DNA of 64,000 nucleotides from Gammaproteobacteria bacterium (GTDB taxonomy: Bacteria; Pseudomonadota; Gammaproteobacteria; Burkholderiales; Gallionellaceae), in the NCBI GenBank assembly GCA_018813765.1, contig JAHJBC010000006.1:372001-436000 (forward strand). Direction: 5' to 3'. Made by a program: the position numbers and the translations under genes. Under the pieces are notes generated by a model. That model saw nothing but the letters and a program-made list of their open reading frames with translations, did not search any database and was not told the DNA's origin. Below are positions 49,213 to 57,914 of this stretch, piece by piece. Each line of letters opens with the position of its first letter. Within the stretch, counting starts at the first letter, position 1.

Positions 49213-50559
49213 ATGCGCAAGTTCTTTCAGTCTGCCAGGGGCATAAGACTCATTCCATTTGCGGGGGCGTTGCTCGTCCTCCTGCTGTTCGTCGGCTTCG
49301 GCGAGATGTTCCTGCGTTATCAGGCCGACGACCTCAAGAACAAGCAGCGCATGGAGACCATCGCCCATGCCTCCCTGCTGCGGGCGCGCACCGAGCGGGA
49401 GCTCAATTCCCTGCTCTACCTCAGCAGCGGGCTGGGCAGTTACCTGGTGGTGCGCAACGACAGTATCAAGGCGAAGGAAGTCAACGACATCCTTGCCGTG
49501 CTGCACCGCAGCAGCAGCCACATCCGCAACTTCGGCGTGGCCATCGGCTATCGCCTGACCTTCGTCTATCCCCTCAAGGGCAACGAGAAGGCCATCGGCC
49601 TGCATTACCCGAGCCAGCCGCAGCAATGGCCGGTCATCAAACAGATCATCGAGTCGGGCCAGCCTGCGCTGGCGGGGCCGGTGCAACTGGTGCAGGGCGG
49701 CAGCGGCCTCATCTATCGCGTGCCGTTGTTCATTTCGGGCAAATACTGGGGATTGCTCTCCACGGTGATCGACACCGAATCGTTCTTCATGCCCATTGAC
49801 GAAGAATTCGGCGAGCACCGCTTCGAGTTTGCCGTACGCGGCAAGGATGGACAGGGACTGGGGGGCGAGATGGTGTGGGGGGATGCGGCGCTGTTCGAGG
49901 ACAGCCGAACCTTCGTGCAGATGGTCGAGGTTCCCGGCGGCAACTGGGCCATCGGCGTTCGCATCAGGGATGGCAACCTCGAATCGTCCTATGCCCCGGC
50001 AATCAGGCTGCTGGCCCTGCTGCTCGGCGGGCTCATCGCCTGGATGATGTACCTGCTCATCCGCAATCGTGCCGAGCTCGCCCATCTGGCGATGTATGAC
50101 CAGTTGACCGGCCTGCCCAACCGCAACCTGTTCGAGGATCGCGTGCGCATGGCCTTCGCGCGGCAGAAACGCACGCCGGGGCAGCAGTGCGCGCTGCTTT
50201 TCCTCGACCTGGATGGCTTCAAGGAGATCAACGACAACTACGGCCATCGGGTCGGCGATCTGGTGCTGAGCATTTCGGCCGAGCGCGCCCGCAATCTCAT
50301 GCGCCAGAACGACACGGTGGCGCGCTGGGGCGGCGATGAGTTTATCGTCCTGATCGAGAACGCGACGCAGGCTGCAGTCGACTCCTACATGCGGCGGCTG
50401 CGCGAACGGATCGAGCAGCCGATCGATTGCGACGGGACGGAGCTCAAGGTCGGGGTCTCCATCGGTAACGTGATGTACGACGAGACCTCCGGCGACCTCG
50501 ACGAGATGCTGAAGATGGCCGACCATCGCATGTACGCGGACAAGGACCGGCGCAAGTGA
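49213..50559 (+). CDS. Membrane diguanylate cyclase with CHASE-like sensor
   Basis: 448 residues. Membrane segment (about 12-34), a periplasmic region (35-265) with the CHASE-like pattern (RTERELNSLLYLSSGL.., FGVAIGYRLTFVYPLKGNEKAIGLHYP..), a second membrane segment (about 268-288) and a C-terminal GGDEF domain with LFLDLDGFKEIND, WGGDEF and an RQND inhibitory site 5 residues before GGDEF. It should synthesise c-di-GMP. The start ATG (MRKFFQ) has CAGGGA upstream. Confidence 0.92.
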   Translation: MRKFFQSARGIRLIPFAGALLVLLLFVGFGEMFLRYQADDLKNKQRMETIAHASLLRARTERELNSLLYLSSGLGSYLVVRNDSIKAKEVNDILAVLHRSSSHIRNFGVAIGYRLTFVYPLKGNEKAIGLHYPSQPQQWPVIKQIIESGQPALAGPVQLVQGGSGLIYRVPLFISGKYWGLLSTVIDTESFFMPIDEEFGEHRFEFAVRGKDGQGLGGEMVWGDAALFEDSRTFVQMVEVPGGNWAIGVRIRDGNLESSYAPAIRLLALLLGGLIAWMMYLLIRNRAELAHLAMYDQLTGLPNRNLFEDRVRMAFARQKRTPGQQCALLFLDLDGFKEINDNYGHRVGDLVLSISAERARNLMRQNDTVARWGGDEFIVLIENATQAAVDSYMRRLRERIEQPIDCDGTELKVGVSIGNVMYDETSGDLDEMLKMADHRMYADKDRRK

Positions 50560-50566
50560 GCGCGGC

Positions 50567-51229
50567 TCAAAGTACTAGCCCCAGACGCTTCAGCTCTTCC
50601 AGCAATTTTTCCGTGAACAGCGCATGTCCGGCGGCATTGGGATGCAACTGGTCGACCTTCAGTTGCGGGTCGGAGAGTACATCGGACATCGCATTCTCGA
50701 TCAGCGCTACCTGCTGCGTATCGGCGATCTCGCGGTAGAAATCGGGATCGGACAGGTTCTGGAACACCGCCCCGGCGACACTGGGTTGCGGCGTGGCCAG
50801 CAGTAGCGGCTGTGCGCCATGTTCTCTGACCAGCGCGATGATCTTTTCCAGGTTGGCGACGGTCTGCTGTTGCGGGATGCGGCGCAGCATGTCATTGCCG
50901 CCCAGCGTGATCAGCACCAGTACCGGATCATGTCGTTCCAGCAGTCCGGGCAGTCGTCGCAGCGCCGCTTCGCTGGTGTCGCCGCTGACGCCGCCGTTGC
51001 TCACATCCCATCCGGTCTTTTCCGCCAGCAGCGCTGGCCAGGCTTGTTCCGGCGCCACGCCATTTCCCTCGGTCAGGCTGTCGCCCAGCGCCAGCACCCG
51101 GCTTCCGGACGGAAGGACATCCATCTTCTCTTTGCTGCCGCAGGCGGAGAGCAGGGCGACGGTGGCGAACAACAGGATGAAATGCCGGAGCAGGCCGAAG
51201 GAACGATGGTATTGGCAAGGGGTAGACAT
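50567..51229 (-). CDS. SGNH/GDSL esterase lipoprotein (TesA-like)
   Basis: 220 residues. Lipobox LLSAC at about residue 30. Blocks I, III and V: LALGDSLTEG (Ser), LITLGGNDMLRR, and DQLHPNAAGH (Asp-x-x-His). An arylesterase/lysophospholipase-like hydrolase attached to a membrane. Its start overlaps the stop of the antiporter gene (TGATG). Confidence 0.9.
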   Translation of the reverse strand: MSTPCQYHRSFGLLRHFILLFATVALLSACGSKEKMDVLPSGSRVLALGDSLTEGNGVAPEQAWPALLAEKTGWDVSNGGVSGDTSEAALRRLPGLLERHDPVLVLITLGGNDMLRRIPQQQTVANLEKIIALVREHGAQPLLLATPQPSVAGAVFQNLSDPDFYREIADTQQVALIENAMSDVLSDPQLKVDQLHPNAAGHALFTEKLLEELKRLGLVL

Positions 51230-53718
51230 CAGGCTCTCCGCGCGCGGTCAGCCTCCTGCACCGCGGCATCGATGGATGGCCAGCGCTGGCGCAGTTCGTC
51301 GAAATCCTTGCGCTGCAGGCGGTAGAGGTAGCAGGGGGTGACGGCGCGGCAGGTCGCGTTGCGCGGTTCGCCGTGCAGCAGCGCCTGTTCGCCGAAGAAA
51401 TCGCCTGCGAGCAGCGTGCCGACGGCGTGCTCCTTGTCCTCATCGTTTTCCCCGTCCGCGCGCAGCACGCGCACGACGCCGCGCGCAATCAGGTAGAGCG
51501 AGTCGCCAGGCTCGCCCTGCTTGACGATATCTTCGCTCTCCGTTGCGCTGTGCTGTTTGAGTAAGGGTTCGATCTCGGCGAAATCAGCCTGTGACAGTTG
51601 GCGGAAGAACGGTACCTTGCGCAGCAGTTCGGCGGGGTCGACGTTTAGTCGCGTGCGGCGCGGTGTGCGCAATTTGTCCAGTTCGCGGAACACTTCGGCC
51701 ATCTGCGCATCGCCGATACCCGGCGGCAGCAGGCCGTGTTCAACCTGCGCTTCGGTGGCATCAATTTCGGCCAGCAGTCCGATGCGCTGGCTCAGCCGCT
51801 CCTGCATGGCGGTGACGAATTCGGGGAACTGCGCGCCGACGCTGTCGAGCTGGGTGCGCGCCTGCTCGTGCCAGCGACGGTAGCGGCCGCGCACTTCCTC
51901 GGCCACCTCGGCGGGAATGCTTTCGCGTTCGGCCAGCTTGTCTATGCTGGCGAGTACCCAGCCGTTGGCCTGATAGTGGGCCAGCACTTCCTCGTAATTG
52001 AGCACGATGCGGCGGGTGCGCATGCCTTCGCCCAGTTTCGCCAGCCAGTTCCAGTCCATCCGGTCGATCATCCGGTACAGCCATTGTTCCGTTTGGCGGA
52101 TCAGGCGGTGGGTATGCACATGCTCGAATTGTCCCTGATAGCGGATGGCGTCGATTTGCAATACCAGCACGGCCACCAGTTCGCGGTAGGCGCCCTCGCT
52201 GATGTGGCCGTTGTGGAACAGGCGCTGGTAGTAGGCGTGTTCCTCCGAGAACGTGCGCAGGTAGAGCAGCATCGTCTCTTCGTGTCGCCCCATTTCGCGG
52301 CTGCGCAGTTCGGTGATGGCCTGGCGGATGCGTTCCGAATTGCGCTGGCATTTGCGCTCCAGCCGTGCGGCGATGGGGTGGGCGAACAGGCCACCGCGCA
52401 ACAGGTCGGGGATGCGCTGTTGCGTCAGTTCCTGCGCGGCGAGGTCGCGCGCCAGCAGCGCGAGCCGGTCGGCCAGCGGCGGCCGGTCGAGGCCAAGTTT
52501 GCGCATCAGTTTTTCGATGCTGAGTCCCTGCGCCAGCAGGGTGAACAGTACCGCGCCAGTGATCAGCGGGATGAACAGTTCGGAATGCGGGAACGCGGGC
52601 AGGCTCAGCGCGATCGCCAGCGCGATGGCGCCGCGCAATCCGCCCCAGAACATCACGGTCTGGTAGGCCAGTCCCACTGGCTGCGAACCGGGCAGCCTGC
52701 CCACCAGCGGCATCAGGCCGTAGATCATGGCGGCGCGCGAGAGCAGCATCGCCAGCACCACCCAGGGCAGGTAGACAAGCGAGCCCCACAGCGCGGCGAG
52801 ATCCACCGACAGCCCCACCAGCAGGAAGATCAGCACATTGGCGACGAAGGCGGTGTATTCCCAGAAATGGTCGAGGTAGCCTTCCACCGGCGGCGAGATT
52901 TTCGAGCGGCCCCAGTCGCCGCCGATCACCACCCCGGCGGCCACCACCGCCATTACGCCGCTCACGTGCAACTCGTGTTCGGCGAGGTAAAAGGACAGGT
53001 AGGCGAGGATGGTGGTGAGCGAGATCTCGACCTCGGGCGCATTGTTCAGCCTGCCGAGCAGCCAGCCAGTGGCGAGCCCCGCGACCCAGCCGACCGCGAC
53101 GCCGCCGACGAACACACGCAGGAACTCGCCCAGTCCGGACCACGCCGACTCCCAACTGAAGTAGCCTGCCAGCACTACGGCGAGCAGAATCTTGGCCGCC
53201 ACCAGCGCGGTGGCATCGTTGAACAGGCTCTCGCCCTCGACCAGGATGGTGAGCCGCTTGGGTGCACCCATCTGCTTGAACAGCGCGATCACGGCCACCG
53301 GGTCGGTGGCGCTGAGGATCGCACCCAGCAGCAGCGCAGCGGGCAATGCCAGCGGTGTACAGGCGTAGACCAGCATGCCGATGATGGCGGTGGAGAGCAT
53401 CAGGCCGGGTATCGCCAGCGTCAGGATGGGGGCGAGGTTGCGCCGCAACAGGCGCGTGTCCATGTTGTAGGCGGACTCGAAGATCAGGGTGGGCAGGAAA
53501 ACGAACAGGATCACTTCGGGCGCGACGCGAATCTCTGCGAGGAAGCCCAGCATGGCGGGGCCGATCTCGCCCAGTTCCCTGAGCACGATGCCCACCAGCA
53601 CCAGCATGACCGTGAACGGCAGGCGGAACCTGTCGGTCACCGATTTGGTGGCGGCAGCCACCAGCAGCAGCGCGACGACAACGGCAACCAGCTCGGGGAT
53701 GTGCGTAGCATCGTTCAT
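51229..53718 (-). CDS. CPA1-type Na+/H+ antiporter with C-terminal cyclic-nucleotide-binding domain
   Basis: 829 residues. About twelve membrane segments (1-400), with the ion-site motifs FLPTLIFESAYN, SATDPVAVIAL and LVEGESLFNDATA. A long cytoplasmic helical region (about 430-680) follows, then a cNMP-binding domain (about 690-800: FFRQLSQADFAEIEPLLKQHSA, GDSLYLIARGVVRVL, FFGEQALLHGEPRNATCRA). Transport of Na+ or K+ against H+ may be gated by cAMP, cGMP or a related ligand. Coupled to the lipoprotein esterase. Confidence 0.93.
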   Translation of the reverse strand: MNDATHIPELVAVVVALLLVAAATKSVTDRFRLPFTVMLVLVGIVLRELGEIGPAMLGFLAEIRVAPEVILFVFLPTLIFESAYNMDTRLLRRNLAPILTLAIPGLMLSTAIIGMLVYACTPLALPAALLLGAILSATDPVAVIALFKQMGAPKRLTILVEGESLFNDATALVAAKILLAVVLAGYFSWESAWSGLGEFLRVFVGGVAVGWVAGLATGWLLGRLNNAPEVEISLTTILAYLSFYLAEHELHVSGVMAVVAAGVVIGGDWGRSKISPPVEGYLDHFWEYTAFVANVLIFLLVGLSVDLAALWGSLVYLPWVVLAMLLSRAAMIYGLMPLVGRLPGSQPVGLAYQTVMFWGGLRGAIALAIALSLPAFPHSELFIPLITGAVLFTLLAQGLSIEKLMRKLGLDRPPLADRLALLARDLAAQELTQQRIPDLLRGGLFAHPIAARLERKCQRNSERIRQAITELRSREMGRHEETMLLYLRTFSEEHAYYQRLFHNGHISEGAYRELVAVLVLQIDAIRYQGQFEHVHTHRLIRQTEQWLYRMIDRMDWNWLAKLGEGMRTRRIVLNYEEVLAHYQANGWVLASIDKLAERESIPAEVAEEVRGRYRRWHEQARTQLDSVGAQFPEFVTAMQERLSQRIGLLAEIDATEAQVEHGLLPPGIGDAQMAEVFRELDKLRTPRRTRLNVDPAELLRKVPFFRQLSQADFAEIEPLLKQHSATESEDIVKQGEPGDSLYLIARGVVRVLRADGENDEDKEHAVGTLLAGDFFGEQALLHGEPRNATCRAVTPCYLYRLQRKDFDELRQRWPSIDAAVQEADRARRA

Positions 53719-53807
53719 GGCGCGGTAGAGGACGGGGTGGTTGCGGTCATTCTACACGCCAGACAGCAGGTTTGGTTTCAACCCGGATAGTGGATTAGCC
53801 GAAACTA

Positions 53808-53934
53808 CGTCATTCCGGCGAAGGCCGGAATCCAGATGATAAAAATTTCCCACGCAAGTGGGGCAACGCCAAGGTTTTGTCCGCTTCGCGTGCTGTTTAT
53901 TTTTGCTGGATACCGGCCTTCGCCGGTATGACGG
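53808..53934 (+). repeat. ~125-bp inverted-repeat (MITE-like) element, copy 5
   Basis: CGTCATTCCGGCGAAGGCC at the left, CGCCGGTATGACGG at the right, with the inner GTCCGCTTCGCG hairpin. Between the antiporter start and the small lipoprotein. Confidence 0.85.
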
Positions 53935-54038
53935 TCTAATGGACTATCCGGGTTCAAAGCAACGGATGCAGGAGCACGACTTTGTCGCGCGATAGTTTTT
54001 GTTCCGCTATCGCGCAGCAGCAGGAAAGGGAAGGGAAG

Positions 54039-54233
54039 TCAGCGCGCCTGCTCTTCCATCGCCTTGCGCTGCTGTTCGGCCTGGTCGAGCACCTTGTCTT
54101 CCACGGCCTTGGCCTTGTCGAGCGCTTCGCGCTGGTCTTCGAACAGCTTGGGCGCGGGGTGATCTTCGTCGCCGGGGCTGCATGCGGACAGCAGCAGGGC
54201 GGAGGCGAGGATGAGTGCGATATGTCTGTTCAT
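54039..54233 (-). CDS. Small lipoprotein
   Basis: 64 residues. Signal and lipobox LILASALLLSACS, then a charged helical tail (DQREALDKAKAVEDKVLDQAEQQRKAMEEQA). The ATG of MNRHIAL is chosen because AAGGAG lies 8 bases before it. Function unknown; probably an envelope coiled-coil peptide. Confidence 0.75.
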   Translation of the reverse strand: MNRHIALILASALLLSACSPGDEDHPAPKLFEDQREALDKAKAVEDKVLDQAEQQRKAMEEQAR

Positions 54234-54250
54234 GATGTACTCCTTCTTGT

Positions 54251-54439
54251 TCAATCCCGATGGCTTCTCAATTCATGCAACTCGCACACCATGAAATTGC
54301 CCGCAGGCATGGTCTTCAGATGCGGGACGCAGACGACTACATCCTGCGGACCTTTGCGGCGTATCGTATGTATGCAGTTCTCGCAGGTCGGCATCTGGGA
54401 TGATCCGCCGTGGCCATGCGATCGATTGTTCTGTTTCAT
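54251..54439 (-). CDS. Small Cys/His zinc-ribbon-like protein
   Basis: 62 residues with CENC near the middle and Cys in VVVCVPHLKT and MVCELHEL, a likely four-Cys metal site. Ribosome site GGAGAGG just before the ATG. It ends 18 bases before the small lipoprotein start, so they are probably cotranscribed. Family not recognised. Confidence 0.7.
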   Translation of the reverse strand: MKQNNRSHGHGGSSQMPTCENCIHTIRRKGPQDVVVCVPHLKTMPAGNFMVCELHELRSHRD

Positions 54440-54772
54440 ACCTCTCCTGTGGGTCTTGCCTGTCTCCCCGCGGCGTGCTGAATGACGACGGCGGAGGACT
54501 TAATATGGAACGGCAAAAGGGAAAGGTAGAACGGACACAGGGTTGAAAACGCCCTGTCGCAGTCCCGCTGCCATAGTCTCCCTTAGGCCGGTGACTTTGC
54601 GCCTATGCCTTTCAGCATATTTGCCAAGTGACGCGCACAGTACCTGCTTCAGTCGTTGCGGTCAATTATCCTGCGCAGCTTCGTACGCAACGGCTGATTG
54701 ATTAGCGCTTGTCCGCCAAGTATGTGAGAATCGCGCAGTCTTGATTTTTCCCCGCCATAGCAAGGAGCGCGC
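54440..54772. other. Intergenic region between divergent genes
   Basis: About 330 bases with no gene that I can support. It must hold the promoters of the zinc-ribbon-like gene and the Rossmann-PAS-GGDEF gene; no clear box was picked. Confidence 0.5.
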
Positions 54773-56056
54773 ATGCCACCACTCAGAGTCCAGGGCCATC
54801 CGGTGCTGATCATCGGCGCCGGGCGCGGCGGCTCTGCGCTGCTCGAAATGTTCATGGAAGACGACATGGTCACGGTGGTGGCCGTGGTGGATACCAATGC
54901 GGACGCACCCGGTATCCAGTTGGCGCGGCGGCTCGACATACCGACTTACAGCGACGCCGCCGAGGCGATTGAAGCCTGCAAGGACTACACCGATTGCATC
55001 GTGTACAACCTGTCGCACGACGACACCATCGCCGACAAGGTGCGCAGCGTATTCGGCGACAACCGCGTGGCCAGCGGGCCCGAGGTGATGCTGTTCTGGC
55101 AGATGGTGACCAAGCTGAAGCAGACCAAGGTCGAGCTGGAAAAAAGCCAGCACCAGTTGCAGGCCATCATCAGCAATGTGATGGACGGCATCATCACCAT
55201 CAGCGAGTTCGGCGACATAGAAGGATTCAACCCCGCAGCCGAGGGCATCTTCGGTTACGCGCAGGACGAGGTGGTGGGGAAGAACGTCAGCATCCTGATG
55301 TCCGAGCCTGACCGCAGCGCGCACGACAGCTACCTCAGGCGCTACCTGCAATCCGGTCACAGCGAAGTGCTGGGTGTGCGCGGACGCGAAGTGAACGCGG
55401 TGCGCAAGAACGGCGAAGTGTTTCCCATGGAGCTCTCCGCCTCGGAGATGATGCTGGGCGGGCAGCGCTATTTCATCGGCATCGTGCGCGACATCACCGA
55501 ACGCAAACTGGCCGAGAAGAAGATCGCCCACCTCGCCCACTTCGACTACCTCACCGACCTGCCCAACCGCGCACTGTTCCTCGACATTCTCGACCGCTCC
55601 ATCTCCCTGGCCAGACGCAACAAGCACAAGGCCGCCGTGATGTTCCTCGACCTCGACGGCTTCAAAAAGATCAACGACACCCTGGGCCACGACGCGGGCG
55701 ATTTGCTGCTCAAGGGCGTGGCGGGCAGGCTCAGGCAGACCATACGCGAGTCGGATACCGTGGCACGGGTGGGCGGCGACGAATTCATCCTGCTGCTGAA
55801 CAACATCGCAACGGAAGCCAACGCGGCGCTGGTGGCGGCAAAGATGCTGGCCGCGCTGTCCGCCCCCTTCGATCTCAAGGGCCAGCCAGGCCATATCGGC
55901 GGCAGTATCGGCATCGCGCTGTTCCCGGACGACGCGACCGACACCCGCGAACTCGTCAAGCAGGCAGATGAGGCGATGTACCTGGCGAAGCAGAGCGGCA
56001 AGAACAATTGCAAATTTTATGCTGAGGTGTTGAAGCTGCGGCGCGGGCAGGTGTAG
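54773..56056 (+). CDS. Rossmann-fold - PAS - GGDEF diguanylate cyclase
   Basis: 427 residues, soluble. Residues 1-115 are a Rossmann-like nucleotide-binding domain (VLIIGAGRGGSALLEMF, VAVVDTNADAPGIQLARRLDIP, then a CoA/NAD-binding-like stretch). A coiled linker leads to PAS (about 125-245) and GGDEF (about 255-420) with MFLDLDGFKKIND, GGDEF intact and RESD 5 residues upstream as inhibitory site. A GGDEF enzyme sensing NAD(P) or a dinucleotide-like ligand is unusual. A bidirectional terminator follows. Confidence 0.88.
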   Translation: MPPLRVQGHPVLIIGAGRGGSALLEMFMEDDMVTVVAVVDTNADAPGIQLARRLDIPTYSDAAEAIEACKDYTDCIVYNLSHDDTIADKVRSVFGDNRVASGPEVMLFWQMVTKLKQTKVELEKSQHQLQAIISNVMDGIITISEFGDIEGFNPAAEGIFGYAQDEVVGKNVSILMSEPDRSAHDSYLRRYLQSGHSEVLGVRGREVNAVRKNGEVFPMELSASEMMLGGQRYFIGIVRDITERKLAEKKIAHLAHFDYLTDLPNRALFLDILDRSISLARRNKHKAAVMFLDLDGFKKINDTLGHDAGDLLLKGVAGRLRQTIRESDTVARVGGDEFILLLNNIATEANAALVAAKMLAALSAPFDLKGQPGHIGGSIGIALFPDDATDTRELVKQADEAMYLAKQSGKNNCKFYAEVLKLRRGQV

Positions 56057-56087
56057 GAACCGCCCTTCGACTTTGTTCAGGACGAAA

Positions 56088-56114
56088 AAAACGGCCACCC
56101 GAAGGTGGCCGTTT
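56088..56114. terminator. Bidirectional Rho-independent terminator
   Basis: AAACGGCCACC / GGTGGCCGTTT hairpin with A-run on the left and T-rich right end, between convergent genes. Confidence 0.9.
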
Positions 56115-56142
56115 CAGTTTCTAAAGTGACGGTTAGGTCAGA

Positions 56143-57141
56143 TTAGAATGTCTTCTTCAGGCCAACAACCACGATAGTCGTGTCAGCAGCAACATTGGCT
56201 GTCTTGGTGTTGATCTTGTGCACGGCGCCGTAAGCGGTTGTGGTCTTGGACAGGCCTTGCAGGTAAGCGACAGTCATGGAGTTGTCGTCGTTGCCGGTGC
56301 CAGACATGCTGTTCTTGGCATAGCTACCCACCACTGCGCCAGGACCGACCGGAGCCACTACGCTGAAGGACATGGCCTTCTGGGTGGTAGCACCAGTAGT
56401 GTCAGTCTTGTTGGTCTGGTAGGTACCCATCAGCTTGGCTGCACCCAGGTCATAGGAAGCGCCAACGGCCATGTCAGTGGTCTTGGCATAACCAGTGTCG
56501 TCATTGGCTGTGCCGGCATACACGCCGCCAACTGCCAGAGGACCAGCCTTATAGGTGGCAGACAGCAGGGTAGCAGTGGTCTTGTTGCCAGAGGTGGTGC
56601 CGGAAGCGACCATGCCGGTGTTGGCGAAGTCGGTGGTGTAGTTCACAGCAACGGTCACGCCGCCCAGATCGGGCGAGATGTAGGCCAGTGCGTTCTGAGC
56701 GCGGGCAGCTGCTGCACCGGAACCGATCAGGAAGCCGCTGTTGACGCGAGTCAGCGGAGACACCTGAGAGCCGGAGGCCGGGTCGAACATGCCTTGCCAG
56801 TCGTAGCCAGTGGTCTGCAGGTAGCCTGCTGCCACGGTGCCGAAGCCGCCAGCCAGGGCCAGCATCTCTTGACGAGCAGCCAGAACGCCGTCAGAGAGTT
56901 GCGAGTCCAGCTTGTATTCGATCTTGGCGATGGCCTTCATGCCATTGTCCAGGTCTTCCGCTGCGACCACGCCGATGCGGGAGCCGGACAGACCGCCGGA
57001 GAGGGAGCGGATGTCGCTCTTCATGCCGGTGGCGGAAATGCTGGCCACGGCTGCGTCAACGATGCCGTACACGGTCGCTTCGGCGAAAGCCGAGGTGGAG
57101 AATGCTGCAGTCACTGCCAGAGCGATGAGTTTCTTTTGCAT
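56143..57141 (-). CDS. Gram-negative (betaproteobacterial) porin
   Basis: 332 residues. Signal peptide (LIALAVTAAFSTSAFAE) then ATVYGIVDAAVAS.., SGSRIGVVAAEDLDNGMKAIAKIEY and the closing VVVGLKKTF with terminal Phe, as in the beta-proteobacterial general porin family. Forms a 16-stranded trimeric pore for small solutes. Codon use is strongly biased, typical of high expression. CAAGGAG precedes the ATG. Confidence 0.92.
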   Translation of the reverse strand: MQKKLIALAVTAAFSTSAFAEATVYGIVDAAVASISATGMKSDIRSLSGGLSGSRIGVVAAEDLDNGMKAIAKIEYKLDSQLSDGVLAARQEMLALAGGFGTVAAGYLQTTGYDWQGMFDPASGSQVSPLTRVNSGFLIGSGAAAARAQNALAYISPDLGGVTVAVNYTTDFANTGMVASGTTSGNKTTATLLSATYKAGPLAVGGVYAGTANDDTGYAKTTDMAVGASYDLGAAKLMGTYQTNKTDTTGATTQKAMSFSVVAPVGPGAVVGSYAKNSMSGTGNDDNSMTVAYLQGLSKTTTAYGAVHKINTKTANVAADTTIVVVGLKKTF

Positions 57142-57914
57142 TGCTAATACTCCTTGAGAGGTTATTAATTAAAGTTGATTAACGTTATACAACTTGCGGC
57201 ACCGGCAATACCTCTTTGCCTCTACCGGAGACGGACTCTATAGAAGGGGGGGGAACTGTGTCAAAACTTTGTGAAATTGCATGTTGCATCCTTGCAACAA
57301 ATAGTTCACAAGCCTGATCGGGTTCTGGATTTGCCAAATGAAACCAGTTGCTTGAGCCTTGTTATGAGATGCATCCAAATCTGCGTGAAAACGAGTTGTG
57401 TCAATTATGCGTTAACAATTTTCAACAACGACAAAAGCACAGTGCGATTTGCAAACTCGCATTGTTTTTTGGGTCGGGTCCTTCGATCAACTCAGGACAG
57501 GCTTTAGCCCGACAAGATGTCAGGTTAATGCCCGCAAGGAGTGACTGCGGCTGTTAGCAAAGGCAGGCTATCCGTTACGCAGCAAGCTGCATGTGGCATT
57601 GACGTGATGGTTCTATGTAACGGTCTAGGACCCGGTCTAGTCCGAATGGCATATTGTTGCGAGTTCCGTACTGACGTAGTGTCACCGCCGGTAGGAATTG
57701 CCTGCCGATTCGGCGGCAGGGTTTTGATGAGTTCGGTGATTCAGTGAGGTTCCCCCGACCGGGTGGGGCTTGCTGACAGGGGCTGCGCTTTCCACGGGCT
57801 CCGGGATTTGGCGATGCGGGATATGGCGGTCATTCAGCGCTTAATGTATGCGCAAGGGGATTTCAATGTCAGCATTTGAGGCCGCCAAGGCGGGTTTTTG
57901 ACGAGATGGTCCGG
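57142..57914. other. Long intergenic region with porin promoter region and putative operon leader
   Basis: About 770 bases. A poly-G run (57246-57253) and TTGCA-rich stretch (57275-57300) lie upstream of the porin. From 57480 to 57780 there are scattered repeats (TCAACTCAGGACAGG type). I found no gene or tRNA. Confidence 0.5.

Noticed and set aside
51736-53790. Open frame of 684 codons on the plus strand
   Set aside because: It is the antisense of the CPA1 antiporter. The translation is Gln/His/Arg/Asp-rich without any domain, while the minus strand shows clear antiporter and cNMP motifs.
34157-53934. Repeated ~125-bp units as a CRISPR array
   Set aside because: Copies are kilobases apart, in both orientations, with genes between them; there are no regular spacers and no cas genes.
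57271-57747. Small open frames in the gap between the porin and the electron-transfer operon
   Set aside because: No ribosome sites, no protein-like composition; the region looks like promoter and repeat DNA.
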